Positions 1-6,653 of a stretch of DNA of 64,000 nucleotides are shown here, piece by piece. Every line of letters starts with the position of its first letter. The stretch's first letter is position 1. The stretch is taken from the NCBI GenBank assembly GCA_910586705.1, contig CAJUJK010000010.1, positions 1 to 64,000 on the forward strand. The letters run 5' to 3'. This stretch comes from an uncultured Lachnospiraceae bacterium (GTDB taxonomy: Bacteria > Bacillota > Clostridia > Lachnospirales > Lachnospiraceae). The notes under the pieces are model-generated. The model did not search any database. It was not told the DNA's origin and saw nothing but the letters and a program-made list of their open reading frames with translations. A program made the position numbers and the translations under genes.

Positions 1-9
1 AAATCAGGC

Positions 10-47
10 GCATCTAATCTGCATGGAACTGGTGCATCTAATTTGCA
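10..47. repeat. Short tandem-like repeat at window edge
   Basis: GCATCTAATCTGCA (10-23) and GCATCTAATTTGCA (34-47) are near-identical and 24 bp apart; a third relative, CTAATTTGTA, lies at 114-123. On the plus strand frame 1 is open from base 1 to a TAA at 115-117 and reads the pair as a repeated GASNL peptide, so this may be the 3' end of a gene entering from the left. The frame is only 38 codons long and overlaps the convergent YCII gene, so coding is uncertain. Confidence 0.3.
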
Positions 48-69
48 GGACAACAGTTTCTTTTCGCAA

Positions 70-369
70 TTACAGCAAGTAATTATTTTCCCGGTTTGCA
101 ATCTGCAAACCAACTAATTTGTAGGTTGCATATCCTCCCATAACCAGCGGTTCTGCTTTGCAAATTTCTTCTGCTTCTTCACGGCCCTCTGTTTTTAGGA
201 TATACATACCTGCCATTCCCGGATAGCCTTTAAAGACACCGCAGATTTCCAGCTTTCCCTCATCGTCCAGCTTTCTTATGTTCTCAACGTGTTCCATAAC
301 TACCTGTTTTGTCATTTTATTATAGGTCTTGCTTTTCTCAATCATCATCATGTACATCAATTTTTCCAT
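70..369 (-). CDS. YCII-related domain protein
   Basis: A 99-residue protein with the usual length and layout of the YCII family: an N-terminal strand (residues 4-10), a helix around HVENIRKLDDEGKL, the central FKGYPGMAGMYIL segment, the EEAEEICKAEPLV helix and a C-terminal strand. YCII proteins are small ferredoxin-fold proteins, some of them linked to signalling or dehalogenation; the substrate here is unknown. An AAGGAG site stands 7 bases before the ATG. It lies downstream of, and on the same strand as, the chimeric winged-helix ORF. The family call is good; the function is not known. Confidence 0.7.
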   Translation of the reverse strand: MEKLMYMMMIEKSKTYNKMTKQVVMEHVENIRKLDDEGKLEICGVFKGYPGMAGMYILKTEGREEAEEICKAEPLVMGGYATYKLVGLQIANRENNYLL

Positions 370-447
370 ACGATTTTCTCCTTTACATTCTATGGGGATT
401 CACTGAGGGTATTATATTATATTTATCCGGCAATAGCAATCTGTCTG

Positions 448-1071
448 TCATTCTCCGGAAGCAAACTTATAGCCCACGCCTGTAACGGTCTTTATGCAGG
501 TAGGCTTGCGGCTGTCCGGCTCTATCTTTTTCCGCAAGCTGCATATCACGCTGGCAACGCTTGACTGGCAGCTTTCGCTCTCCATGCTCCACACGGATTC
601 AAAGATTTGCGCCTTTGTAAATACCCGGCGTTGGTGCAGCCTTATTTCCAATCCCGGAAAAACCAGTGCGGGGGATTGCGGCTGTATGGCTTCCAGCGGT
701 ATCATATCCGCAAGGGCGGCTATGGCTTTCTCAACCGCTTTTTCCTTTGCAGGAGCTGTAAATTCCTGCGGATTTGATACCCGGTCGTACTCCGGCAAAG
801 ATAACAGGGCGGCGGCAAGTTCCCCGTTGGTGAGTATGATTGTCTGACCGCAGATTGTAATGGGGTATTGTTCGTAAGGTGATTTGAGAGCTTCGTCTGA
901 TGTGCTTAGAGGGTAGAACTTTTCTTCTGTGAGGTATTCAAGGGATATTTCTTTTTGCCGCCGTCTGCTCCTGTCACGCCATGCGTTGATAGCCGCAAAG
1001 CGTATGACGGTCTTGCAAAAGCCGTTGAAAGTATACATGATGTGTTCCCTGTATGCTTCTGTGCAAGGCAT
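448..1071 (-). pseudogene. Chimeric ORF: element sigma-70-like N-terminus joined to an internally deleted winged-helix domain
   Basis: A 207-codon open frame. Residues about 11-93 match the N-terminal part of the sigma-70-like proteins of Tn916/Tn1549-type elements (NGFCKTVIRFAAINAWRDRSR followed by EISLEYL), but the DNA-binding region 4 is absent. From about residue 110 the sequence looks like an OmpR/PhoB-type winged helix (VFPGLEIRLHQRRV, then FTKAQIFESVWSME, ending IKTVTGVGYKF). The usual helix-1 block between QRRV and FTKAQ is missing, as expected if recombination between two RVF-coding stretches removed about 30 codons. Both halves are therefore incomplete and the product is probably not functional, although the frame stays open. 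Codons for residues 28-108 lie in the 241-bp repeat found again at 4741-4981. Confidence 0.6.
749..989. repeat. 241-bp direct repeat, copy 1
   Basis: This segment recurs in the same orientation at 4741-4981 with 7 mismatches by eye (about 97 percent identity). It encodes the middle of the element sigma-like fragment. The two copies bracket the TetR/ABC operon, so unequal recombination between them would delete or duplicate that operon. Confidence 0.9.
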
Positions 1072-1179
1072 AATGATTCCCCCTTTCTCTCACATAGGGG
1101 CGGTGCGTGGTTTACAAGTTGCATTTATAAATCATAGGGACGACTGCGCTTAGGCTGTCGCCCCTTGATTATTGATTAC

Positions 1180-1229
1180 AAAAAAGAACCGATAACCGCA
1201 TTTTTTATTTTTGCGTGTTATCGGCTCTG
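1180..1229 (-). terminator. Rho-independent terminator of the TetR/ABC/KTR operon
   Basis: On the minus strand AGCCGATAACACGC pairs with GCGGTTATCGGTTCT across an A/T loop (one mismatch) and runs into TTTTTT (plus-strand A tract 1180-1185). The stem starts at the KTR stop codon, so it closes the operon. Confidence 0.85.
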
Positions 1230-1421
1230 CGTCTGTGCGTCCGGCTCTTTGATAACTGAAATATGAAATTGTGTTACATTGATTAAGATTTCCTGCTTAC
1301 ATTTGGGGCAGAACAGCGGGAAATTCCGAAGTTCTGTGTCTGACCGCATTTTAATGCGTGTCTTGCTTCCGCAAACAGGGCATAATAACCATTTGAATTG
1401 CTCGTTCTCGTTATGATTCAT
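1218..1421 (-). CDS. KTR cysteine-rich mobile-element protein
   Basis: A 67-residue protein with two CxxC knuckles, CPVCGSKTRIKMR (residues 14-26) and CPKC (about 38-41), a rubredoxin-like zinc-binding pattern. The KTR motif gives the family its name, and such proteins are carried by Tn916-like and related Firmicute elements; the role is unknown, with zinc or nucleic acid binding suspected. The frame is open further upstream, but the ATG at 1421 is preferred because it overlaps the end of the preceding gene by 11 bases and gives the usual family length. Confidence 0.75.
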   Translation of the reverse strand: MNHNENEQFKWLLCPVCGSKTRIKMRSDTELRNFPLFCPKCKQEILINVTQFHISVIKEPDAQTQSR

Positions 1422-1656
1422 GGTTCTTATTCTTGCTTTCTTTTCGCAGTACAACGCTGCTGATAACGCTGATGCCGCCCAACAACGCACAAGATTTTGA
1501 CGGGAAAAGGATTCCTGCCGCCACAAGACCAGCGCCGACAACTAAGTTACATACCGCTGCCGTTTTTAACGCTTTCTTTTTCGGATTGGGAAGCTCTACG
1601 GATATTCCCAGTGTGTCATTCAGCTTTTCGCAAGCCTTATTTACTTCTTTAATCAT
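1411..1656 (-). CDS. Small membrane protein in ABC export operon
   Basis: An 81-residue protein: a polar amphipathic N-terminus with KACEKLNDTLGI, then two short hydrophobic segments (about residues 32-51 and 57-71) and a basic tail, KESKNKNHES. No family is recognised. AAGGAGGATTTAA precedes the ATG. It lies downstream of the ABC permease and the 74-residue membrane protein and overlaps the KTR gene, so it is probably co-transcribed with the exporter. It might be an accessory subunit or an immunity-like protein; this is inference from position and size only. Confidence 0.6.
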   Translation of the reverse strand: MIKEVNKACEKLNDTLGISVELPNPKKKALKTAAVCNLVVGAGLVAAGILFPSKSCALLGGISVISSVVLRKESKNKNHES

Positions 1657-1719
1657 TTAAATCCTCCTTTTTTCCGAAGGAAAATGCGACTGCCCTTGCA
1701 GGAGCAGAGGATTTCCTCT

Positions 1720-1944
1720 TTAAAATAATAACTGTATGCCGTGATTTGCAATGAGTAACACGCCAACGCCTATGACAACCCATAAAGCTGTGGCTTTCTT
1801 TTCTTTCCCTTTTCTCTTGTTCAAAAACAGGAAAATCAATCCCACACCCACAAGGCAGATACCAGCAATCAATGATACGATTGAAATGGTCTGCATGATT
1901 TCCGCACTTGGAACGGGTACAAAATCGGGAATTGGAAAATTCAT
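1720..1944 (-). CDS. Small two-helix membrane protein in ABC export operon
   Basis: A 74-residue protein with two predicted membrane helices (about residues 19-40 and 52-72) separated by a strongly basic loop, NKRKGKEKK, which should face the cytoplasm. It stands 18 bases downstream of the ABC permease gene and has a GGGGG-type ribosome site. No named family is recognised. Its place suggests a membrane accessory of the exporter, but nothing in the sequence proves it. Confidence 0.6.
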   Translation of the reverse strand: MNFPIPDFVPVPSAEIMQTISIVSLIAGICLVGVGLIFLFLNKRKGKEKKATALWVVIGVGVLLIANHGIQLLF

Positions 1945-1962
1945 GTTATCGCCCCCTTTCTT

Positions 1963-2658
1963 TTAATTGTTCAAATCTGATAAAATCATTTTTCTCATTG
2001 CGACTGCCGAAAAAATGATTCCTATGATACCGAAAATAATTGCCGCAACGGGAATTGACAAAAGTCCTGCGCTGCTTCCCTGTGAGTTTGACGCTATGGC
2101 AACAATGACGATAGACGAAACAACGGTTGCAATCGTTGACTTCTTTATCATTCCAACATACAGCGGGAGAAGCCCCAACAGGATAGCGGATATTGTTGTA
2201 ACTGCCTGTGCCAGTATGTTTCCAAAGCTGAACGTGACAAAATCAAAACATTTTGCCGCAAGAAAGATTGTGGCATATTGGAAGATATTTGATAGCACAT
2301 GGAAAAGGAACATGATACCGCATATCAAAATGAGTTTTGCCGTAATCAGTTTTGTGCGGCTGATCGGGTAAGTAAAAAGCAAGCCGATTGTTTTATTTCT
2401 GTATTCTTCAATCACAAATACGGAAATCAGTACCGCTTCCCATACAATCAGAGTAGCCCTTACAAGCATTGCCGCTAACGTAACTGTATCTAACTGGACA
2501 GGGGCAAATCCCGGAAGCGTGGATATATTGCCGCTTGCAGTTAAAAGGCTGGACGTAAAGACGGAAAGCAGAAAAATGATAAAGTTAGCGATTAACAATC
2601 CGGCGATATGCGGCTTTAACGGTACTTTCTTAATTTCCATGCGGATAAGATTCCACAT
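1963..2658 (-). CDS. ABC-2 type permease, bacitracin/lantibiotic-export-like
   Basis: A 231-residue hydrophobic protein with about six membrane helices. The N-terminus MWNLIRMEIKKVPLKPH resembles the cytoplasmic interfacial helix of BcrB/LanE-type ABC-2 permeases, and the YRNKTIGLLFTYPISRTKLI stretch is the typical conserved coupling segment. The ATG at 2658 is chosen because GGAGG lies 8 bases upstream; the GTG three codons earlier lacks this spacing. It overlaps the end of the ATPase gene, which implies translational coupling. It most likely forms the membrane part of an exporter for a peptide antibiotic or other toxic compound; the substrate is unknown. Confidence 0.8.
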   Translation of the reverse strand: MWNLIRMEIKKVPLKPHIAGLLIANFIIFLLSVFTSSLLTASGNISTLPGFAPVQLDTVTLAAMLVRATLIVWEAVLISVFVIEEYRNKTIGLLFTYPISRTKLITAKLILICGIMFLFHVLSNIFQYATIFLAAKCFDFVTFSFGNILAQAVTTISAILLGLLPLYVGMIKKSTIATVVSSIVIVAIASNSQGSSAGLLSIPVAAIIFGIIGIIFSAVAMRKMILSDLNN

Positions 2659-3376
2659 TTTTTCCACCTCCTCCCAATAAGCCTAAATAATAGGATTCAA
2701 GGTCTATCCCTTTCGCCGTGAGTTCTTTCATAGATACTTCCGCAAGCATAGCCCCGTGGTCAATAATTCCGATTGTGTCGGCAATTTTAGACAGCTCGTC
2801 AAGGATATGGCTGGATATTAAAATGCTTGTGTGGTATTCATGGTTGATTCGCAGCAGCAGCTCCCGTACTTCAATAATTCCCTGTGGGTCTAAGCCGTTT
2901 ATAGGTTCGTCTAAAATGAGCAAATCCGGCTTTGTGAGCATTGCCCTTGCAAGCGCAAGCCGCTGTTTCATTCCCAAAGAGAATTTCCCTACGGCTTTAT
3001 TGCCCGTTTCTGCAATCCCCAACAATGACAGCGTTTCCATGATGTTTTCATAGCCTGCGCCCATGTACCGGCAATGGAGTTCCATGTTCTCGTATGCGCT
3101 TAAATGGCTGTAAAAAACAGGGCTTTCAATAATGCTGCCGATACGGGAGAAAACGGGATTGTTCCCCTTGTTGATAGTTTCGCCTAATAAACATACCGTA
3201 CCTGTATCGGGGAAAATGATGTGGTACAGTGTTTTCATCAGCGAAGTTTTTCCTGCGCCGTTTGCGCCCAGAAATCCGTATACTTCCCCTTGCCTTACAT
3301 TCATGCAAATATCATTCAGTATGGGGCTGCCCTCTATGGATTTTGATAAATGCCGGACTTCAACCGCATTTGTCAT
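2630..3376 (-). CDS. ABC transporter ATP-binding protein, BcrA-like
   Basis: A 248-residue nucleotide-binding subunit. Walker A is GANGAGKT (residues 37-44), the signature region reads FSLGMKQRLALARA, and Walker B is LLILDEPINGLDPQG. A glutamine-poor, serine-containing signature (SLGMKQR) and a short C-terminal tail are typical of the BcrA/lantibiotic-immunity exporters. The longer frame upstream is rejected because the ATG at 3376 overlaps the DUF4177 stop by 4 bases (ATGA). It pairs with the ABC-2 permease just downstream. Confidence 0.88.
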   Translation of the reverse strand: MTNAVEVRHLSKSIEGSPILNDICMNVRQGEVYGFLGANGAGKTSLMKTLYHIIFPDTGTVCLLGETINKGNNPVFSRIGSIIESPVFYSHLSAYENMELHCRYMGAGYENIMETLSLLGIAETGNKAVGKFSLGMKQRLALARAMLTKPDLLILDEPINGLDPQGIIEVRELLLRINHEYHTSILISSHILDELSKIADTIGIIDHGAMLAEVSMKELTAKGIDLESYYLGLLGGGGKNVESYPHGN

Positions 3377-3603
3377 TCGCTCGCCCCCTTTTCGGGGCAT
3401 AGCCGCCTTTTGAATATCAGAGTTGCTTTCTGTGCGATTCCGATAAGGGAATATTGGGAGCTGCCTATACACGGATAGGCAAAACAAGTAACCAGTTCCC
3501 AGCCGTCCTTACCGTAATGGTTCAGTTTATCAGACAGCGACTTTTCGGAATGTTCTGTTTCCTTGCTGTCAATTACTATCGTTTTGTACTCAAATTCTGT
3601 CAT
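3373..3603 (-). CDS. DUF4177-type small protein
   Basis: A 76-residue protein with the DUF4177 pattern: an N-terminal strand (FEYKTIVI), a helix with LSDKLNHYGKDGWELV, and a C-terminal strand ending in FKRR. Function is unknown for this family. It is the first gene after the TetR regulator, overlaps the ATPase start by 4 bases, and has AAGGAG before its ATG, so it is part of the export operon. Confidence 0.7.
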   Translation of the reverse strand: MTEFEYKTIVIDSKETEHSEKSLSDKLNHYGKDGWELVTCFAYPCIGSSQYSLIGIAQKATLIFKRRLCPEKGASE

Positions 3604-3614
3604 AAAAATCTCCT

Positions 3615-4205
3615 TTACTCAAAAATATCTGCCACAAGGCTATCCACCATAAAATCAAAAACAGCGAAATAATCACAAGTGACGGAAAGCGTTTCTTTTG
3701 CATTGATTGTTGACAGCAGCGCACTCAAAATCCCATACGCCTGTGCTTCCTCCATTTTCAGATTGAGGTCTGCGGCATGGATCACCTGTCTGAAAAAATC
3801 AAAACTGTCAAACTTGATTTTCTTAATCGTTTCTTCCGGCAGTTTTGTTACAAAAGACTGAAAATCCGGCGTATTGACATTGTAGAGGAACGGCTTGCTG
3901 TCGTATTCCCGGAAAAGCCTTTTCATGGACTGTGCAAAGCCCTCTTTCGTCCGGCTGTTCCTGTTTATGTCGATAATCTTTTCTGTCAACCTCCTTTGTA
4001 TGTCTGTGATTGTTTCAAGGAATAAATCTTCCTTTGTCGGGTAGAGCGTATAAAAAGTACCGATAGATATAACTGCCTTGTCGCATAGATTCTTAATGCT
4101 TGTCTTTTTGTACCCTTGCGCTATCCAACATTCCTCGCATAGTTCTTCCAGCTTTTTGCGGATTGCTTTTTTATCAGCGTCCGAAAGGACTGGCTTTGAC
4201 GGCAT
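3615..4205 (-). CDS. TetR/AcrR family repressor of the ABC export operon
   Basis: A 196-residue protein. The N-terminal helix-turn-helix spans about residues 8-58, with YKKTSIKNLCDKAVISIGTFYTLYPTKEDLF as the recognition part, and the ligand-binding helices follow. It is the promoter-proximal gene of the ABC operon, with an 11-base gap to DUF4177 and AGGAG before the ATG. Two perfect palindromes 36-67 bases upstream of the ATG are the likely operator, so it is inferred to repress itself and the exporter until a drug or peptide ligand binds. Confidence 0.88.
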   Translation of the reverse strand: MPSKPVLSDADKKAIRKKLEELCEECWIAQGYKKTSIKNLCDKAVISIGTFYTLYPTKEDLFLETITDIQRRLTEKIIDINRNSRTKEGFAQSMKRLFREYDSKPFLYNVNTPDFQSFVTKLPEETIKKIKFDSFDFFRQVIHAADLNLKMEEAQAYGILSALLSTINAKETLSVTCDYFAVFDFMVDSLVADIFE

Positions 4206-4240
4206 AGTTTCACTTCTCCTTTCTTCTGAATTGTATTTGC

Positions 4241-4272
4241 GAATATTCGTAATAAATATTCACAAAGTGAAT
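4241..4272 (-). promoter_or_regulatory. Predicted TetR operator, two overlapping palindromes
   Basis: GAATATT (4241-4247) and AATATTC (4255-4261) form a perfect inverted repeat with a 7-base centre. Overlapping it, ATTCACAAAGTGAAT (4258-4272) is a second perfect palindrome. Both lie just upstream of the TetR gene, where TetR-family operators usually sit. Confidence 0.6.
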
Positions 4273-4740
4273 GATAGCATGATTGCTAGCTGTTGTCAAG
4301 TAGGGGGCTTGATTTAGCAATGCCGTATTTATCGACAAAACATAAGTTTTTTATTAAAGATAGAATGAGTGTGAGGGATTCCGTAGTAGTCGGCATTGTG
4401 CGTAATGTGTATAGCTGGCTATTTCATGGAATTGTGGGTAACTCTGTTTGCAGGACGTGGGTAAACTGCCCTTTAGCTTTTCCATGTTCTGTGAACGGAC
4501 TTTTCCATGACGGAATAGCAAGTTATACACATTTCCACGGTGCTTGTCTTTTGGTCTTTGGTTTCTTTGGTTCGGAATAGTGTGGTGCTGGCGGTCTATC
4601 TCTTGTTTTCGGTTGCTTGCTTCTTTACCGTACATGAGCATTCCTCCACGGCTTCCGGCTCTCCGCTGGTCGCCCGGACAATCGTTTCATAGGGGCAAAA
4701 GGTTCGGATTCCCCACGTGAAAGCACCTCCATTTCTTTAT
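4273..4740. other. Repeat-rich non-coding element DNA, possible transfer-origin remnant
   Basis: No convincing gene is seen between the TetR promoter and the second 241-bp repeat. The patch holds short direct repeats: GTGGGTAA at 4434-4441 and 4457-4464, CTTTTCCATG at 4477-4486 and 4500-4509. It also has a 24-bp sequence (4619-4642) that recurs at 6610-6633. A 95-codon minus-strand frame (4354-4641) has no recognisable domain. The arrangement is reminiscent of oriT-proximal DNA of conjugative elements, but no nick site could be identified. Confidence 0.35.
4619..4642. repeat. 24-bp direct repeat, copy 1
   Basis: The 24 bases starting GCTTCTTTACCG and ending ATGAGCATT are repeated exactly at 6610-6633. 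The pair encloses the second sigma fragment, the acetyltransferase gene and the GntR gene. Confidence 0.9.
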
Positions 4741-4981
4741 GCAGGAGCTGTAAATTCCTGCGGATTTGATACCCGGTCGTACTCTGGCAAAGATAACAGG
4801 GCGGCGGCAAGTTCCCCGTTGGTGAGGATAACTGGCTGACCGCAGATTGTAATGGGGTATTGTTCGTAAGGTGATTTGAGAGCTTCGTCTGATGTGCTTA
4901 GAGGGTAGAACTTTTCTTCTGTGAGGTATTCAAGGGATATTTCTCTTTGCCGTCGTCTGCTCCTGTCACGCCATGCGTTGA
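4741..4981 (-). pseudogene. 241-bp direct repeat, copy 2: sigma-70-like gene fragment
   Basis: Same sequence as 749-989 apart from 7 bases. In the coding frame it runs from NAWRDR to QEFTAPA and then meets TAA immediately outside the repeat; upstream the frame has a TAG and no start codon. It is therefore a dead fragment of the element sigma-like gene. Both copies share the same abnormal junction after LLSLPE, where intact relatives continue into region 4, so the rearrangement predates the duplication. Confidence 0.8.
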
Positions 4982-5040
4982 GTTGCTATGCTGAAAAAGG
5001 GTAGCAGCATTTAGCATACTGCCCCTTAACTGCACATTAC

Positions 5041-5661
5041 TCACTCAAACTCATTAAGATAGTTTTGTAATAAATTTGCCAACTTCCCGATATGCACACC
5101 GTCAACAAAAGAATGATGTACTTGTACTGAAAACGGAAGCATTACTTTTTCGTCACGGATAAAATATTTCCCCCAGTCTATCATTGGGGTAGCGTTATCC
5201 TTTTTCCCGGATTCCGTATGTGAAATATGGGTAAATGAAACCCACGGAAAGGAAGAAAACTGATAAACGTCATTCCCCATAGGTGCGGTAAAGCATTCTT
5301 TTTGTTCCCTTACGATATTGGCTGCAAGTGAAACATATTCCTCTATGGTGTCCTGCATTTCAACATTGACTACTTTGAAAAGCTCGCTGCCATTATCAAG
5401 GTAGGTAAATGATGTGTTGATTTTGTCATAGATAACGGGCTTTCCCTCCCAAAAACGGCAACGAAATTCCTCAATTTCATTCGCACACTTTGTCACGGCG
5501 AATACAAAAGAAAATGTAAAGGAATAGCCCCGTTCTTTGATTCTCCGCAAAAAATTTGTAATATCCAGCTCAAAGGTTACACAATACTGTGGCTGCACAC
5601 TGTTTCTGAAAATCTGACAGTGCATAGCCCGGTTCCATGTCGCTAAATCAATTTCTCTCAT
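5041..5661 (-). CDS. cat: Chloramphenicol acetyltransferase family protein (CatA-like)
   Basis: A 206-residue protein with the length and motifs of type A chloramphenicol acetyltransferases. The C-terminal VQVHHSFVDGVH is the catalytic motif: His183 corresponds to the general base and Asp187 to the structural aspartate. It also has WNR near the N-terminus, FPWVSFTH (about 139-146) and WGKYF. The family transfers acetyl from acetyl-CoA to the 3-hydroxyl of chloramphenicol in the cytoplasm. The ATG at 5661 is chosen over one 51 bases upstream because AGGAGG stands 8 bases before it. The motif residues between His and Asp differ from classical CAT (SFV instead of AVC), so resistance is likely but not certain. 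Confidence 0.82.
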   Translation of the reverse strand: MREIDLATWNRAMHCQIFRNSVQPQYCVTFELDITNFLRRIKERGYSFTFSFVFAVTKCANEIEEFRCRFWEGKPVIYDKINTSFTYLDNGSELFKVVNVEMQDTIEEYVSLAANIVREQKECFTAPMGNDVYQFSSFPWVSFTHISHTESGKKDNATPMIDWGKYFIRDEKVMLPFSVQVHHSFVDGVHIGKLANLLQNYLNEFE

Positions 5662-5689
5662 AGAATATTCCTCCTGTCGTAATATGGGT

Positions 5690-5718
5690 AAATGTGTATT
5701 CTTTTTCTTCACACATTT
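5690..5718 (-). promoter_or_regulatory. Inverted repeat in the cat 5' leader
   Basis: AAATGTGT (5690-5697) and ACACATTT (5711-5718) are perfect inverted repeats between the promoter and the ribosome site of the acetyltransferase gene. They could be an operator half-site pair or an mRNA hairpin. Confidence 0.45.
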
Positions 5719-5729
5719 TCCCTGTGGTT

Positions 5730-5774
5730 ATTATATCTCCGTTGTTGTATGACGTCAATAAGTTGTATGATGTC
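5730..5774 (-). promoter_or_regulatory. Promoter of cat with tandem GntR-type operator
   Basis: On the minus strand TTGACG (5753-5758) and TATAAT (5730-5735) are separated by exactly 17 bases. GACGTCATACAA (5745-5756) and GACATCATACAA (5763-5774) are direct repeats, one overlapping the -35 box and one just upstream of it. The GntR/FCD gene upstream is the obvious candidate to bind them. Confidence 0.7.
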
Positions 5775-5825
5775 TATGGATAAAAACGAGAGCTTACACA
5801 TTTGTAAGCCCTGATAAGTAGGAAA

Positions 5826-6497
5826 CTATTCTATTCCCAATTCCCGTATAGCGTGCATGATATGAATTTTCATGGCATTTTTTGCTCCCTCCGCATTTCT
5901 CTGCTCCAAAAAATCCATAATCATGCGGTGGTCGCCCACTGTATTTGTAACGGCTTTTTGGCTCATAGCCGATAGGATAACGCCCTTTGCAATCGCTTGA
6001 TAAAGAATGGGCATAAGCTGATTCATAAATTCATTATGCGTTGCCTGCGCAATCGCCTTGTGGAATGAATGTTCATTGTCTGTACGGTCTTGCCCGGATT
6101 TAATTTCCTGCTCAATCTTCTCACCGAAATCCAAAATCCTTTTTATTTCAGCGTCTGTACCCCGGATAGCTGCTAAATAGGCGGCTTCCGGCTCAAAAAT
6201 CAAACGCATTTCGTAAAGGTCTTTTGCATTTACTTTTATATCCGATAGCTGCCCTAAGTTGGATTGCTGCTCAAATGCTGCTTGGGTGACAAAAGTTCCT
6301 TTTCCCCTCTGAATTTCAAGCACATTATAAGCTACTAAAATCCGTATGGCTTCTCTTAGGGTTGTCCGGCTGACATTCAATTCTTCTGACAATTCATTCT
6401 CATTGGGTAATTTATCCCCGGCTGAAAAGCGTTTTTCTATTGTTATCATAGACAATAATGTGTCTGCGATACTCTGTGAAAGCATTTTATTTTTCAT
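5826..6497 (-). CDS. GntR family regulator, FadR/FCD subfamily
   Basis: A 223-residue protein. The N-terminal winged helix (about residues 5-70) contains FSAGDKLPNENELSEELNVSRTTLREAIRIL, the standard GntR signature. The rest is an all-helical FCD domain, with DLYEMRLIFEPEAAYLAA and the conserved histidines in HSFHKAIAQATHN and DHRMIMDFL that usually bind a metal and a carboxylate ligand. It lies directly upstream of the acetyltransferase gene on the same strand, and probably controls it. FCD regulators usually sense organic acids, so an acetyltransferase target is unusual. Confidence 0.88.
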   Translation of the reverse strand: MKNKMLSQSIADTLLSMITIEKRFSAGDKLPNENELSEELNVSRTTLREAIRILVAYNVLEIQRGKGTFVTQAAFEQQSNLGQLSDIKVNAKDLYEMRLIFEPEAAYLAAIRGTDAEIKRILDFGEKIEQEIKSGQDRTDNEHSFHKAIAQATHNEFMNQLMPILYQAIAKGVILSAMSQKAVTNTVGDHRMIMDFLEQRNAEGAKNAMKIHIMHAIRELGIE

Positions 6498-6524
6498 GGG
6501 CTATATCACCTCGGCTTTTTTGGT

Positions 6525-6553
6525 ATTATACTATGTGTGGCTGTCAACTTCAA
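6525..6553 (-). promoter_or_regulatory. Promoter of the GntR gene
   Basis: On the minus strand TTGAAG (6548-6553) and TATAAT (6525-6530) are separated by 17 bases, 28 bases upstream of the GntR start codon. Confidence 0.65.
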
Positions 6554-6609
6554 ACAAAATTGAAAATACTATTTATCAGTCAAGAAAGATATATGTGCTG
6601 TGAATAGAG

Positions 6610-6633
6610 GCTTCTTTACCGTACATGAGCATT
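6610..6633. repeat. 24-bp direct repeat, copy 2; right edge of mobile region
   Basis: Exact copy of 4619-4642. Immediately to the right the base composition becomes GC-richer and ordinary chromosomal genes begin with a MATE transporter 20 bases away. Confidence 0.85.
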
Positions 6634-6653
6634 TCATTATTGTTGATCATACA

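Larger units (their letters stand above)
1..6633. mobile_element. Decayed conjugative-element region carrying two accessory resistance modules
   Basis: This stretch is visibly AT-richer than the DNA to its right. It holds hallmarks of Tn916/Tn1549-type integrative elements: a sigma-70-like fragment (twice), a KTR cysteine-rich protein, and a repeat-rich non-coding patch at 4390-4560 that could be old transfer-origin DNA. Two accessory modules sit inside it: a TetR/ABC export operon between 241-bp direct repeats, and an acetyltransferase/GntR module between 24-bp direct repeats. No integrase, relaxase or conjugation ATPase is visible, so it is either a remnant or the end of an element continuing to the left. 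The right limit is set by the second 24-bp repeat and the change in base composition just before the MATE gene; the left limit is outside the window. Confidence 0.55.

Noticed and set aside
9..47. CRISPR-like repeats
   Set aside because: Only two or three short imperfect copies with 10-base gaps; no spacer pattern and no cas genes in the window.
93..111. Perfect palindrome GGTTTGCA-atc-TGCAAACC
   Set aside because: It lies inside the YCII coding region near its end and has no T run; a chance dyad or weak terminator cannot be told apart.
4354..4641. A 95-codon minus-strand frame
   Set aside because: No domain, no ribosome site, overlaps direct repeats and the 24-bp repeat; treated as non-coding element DNA.
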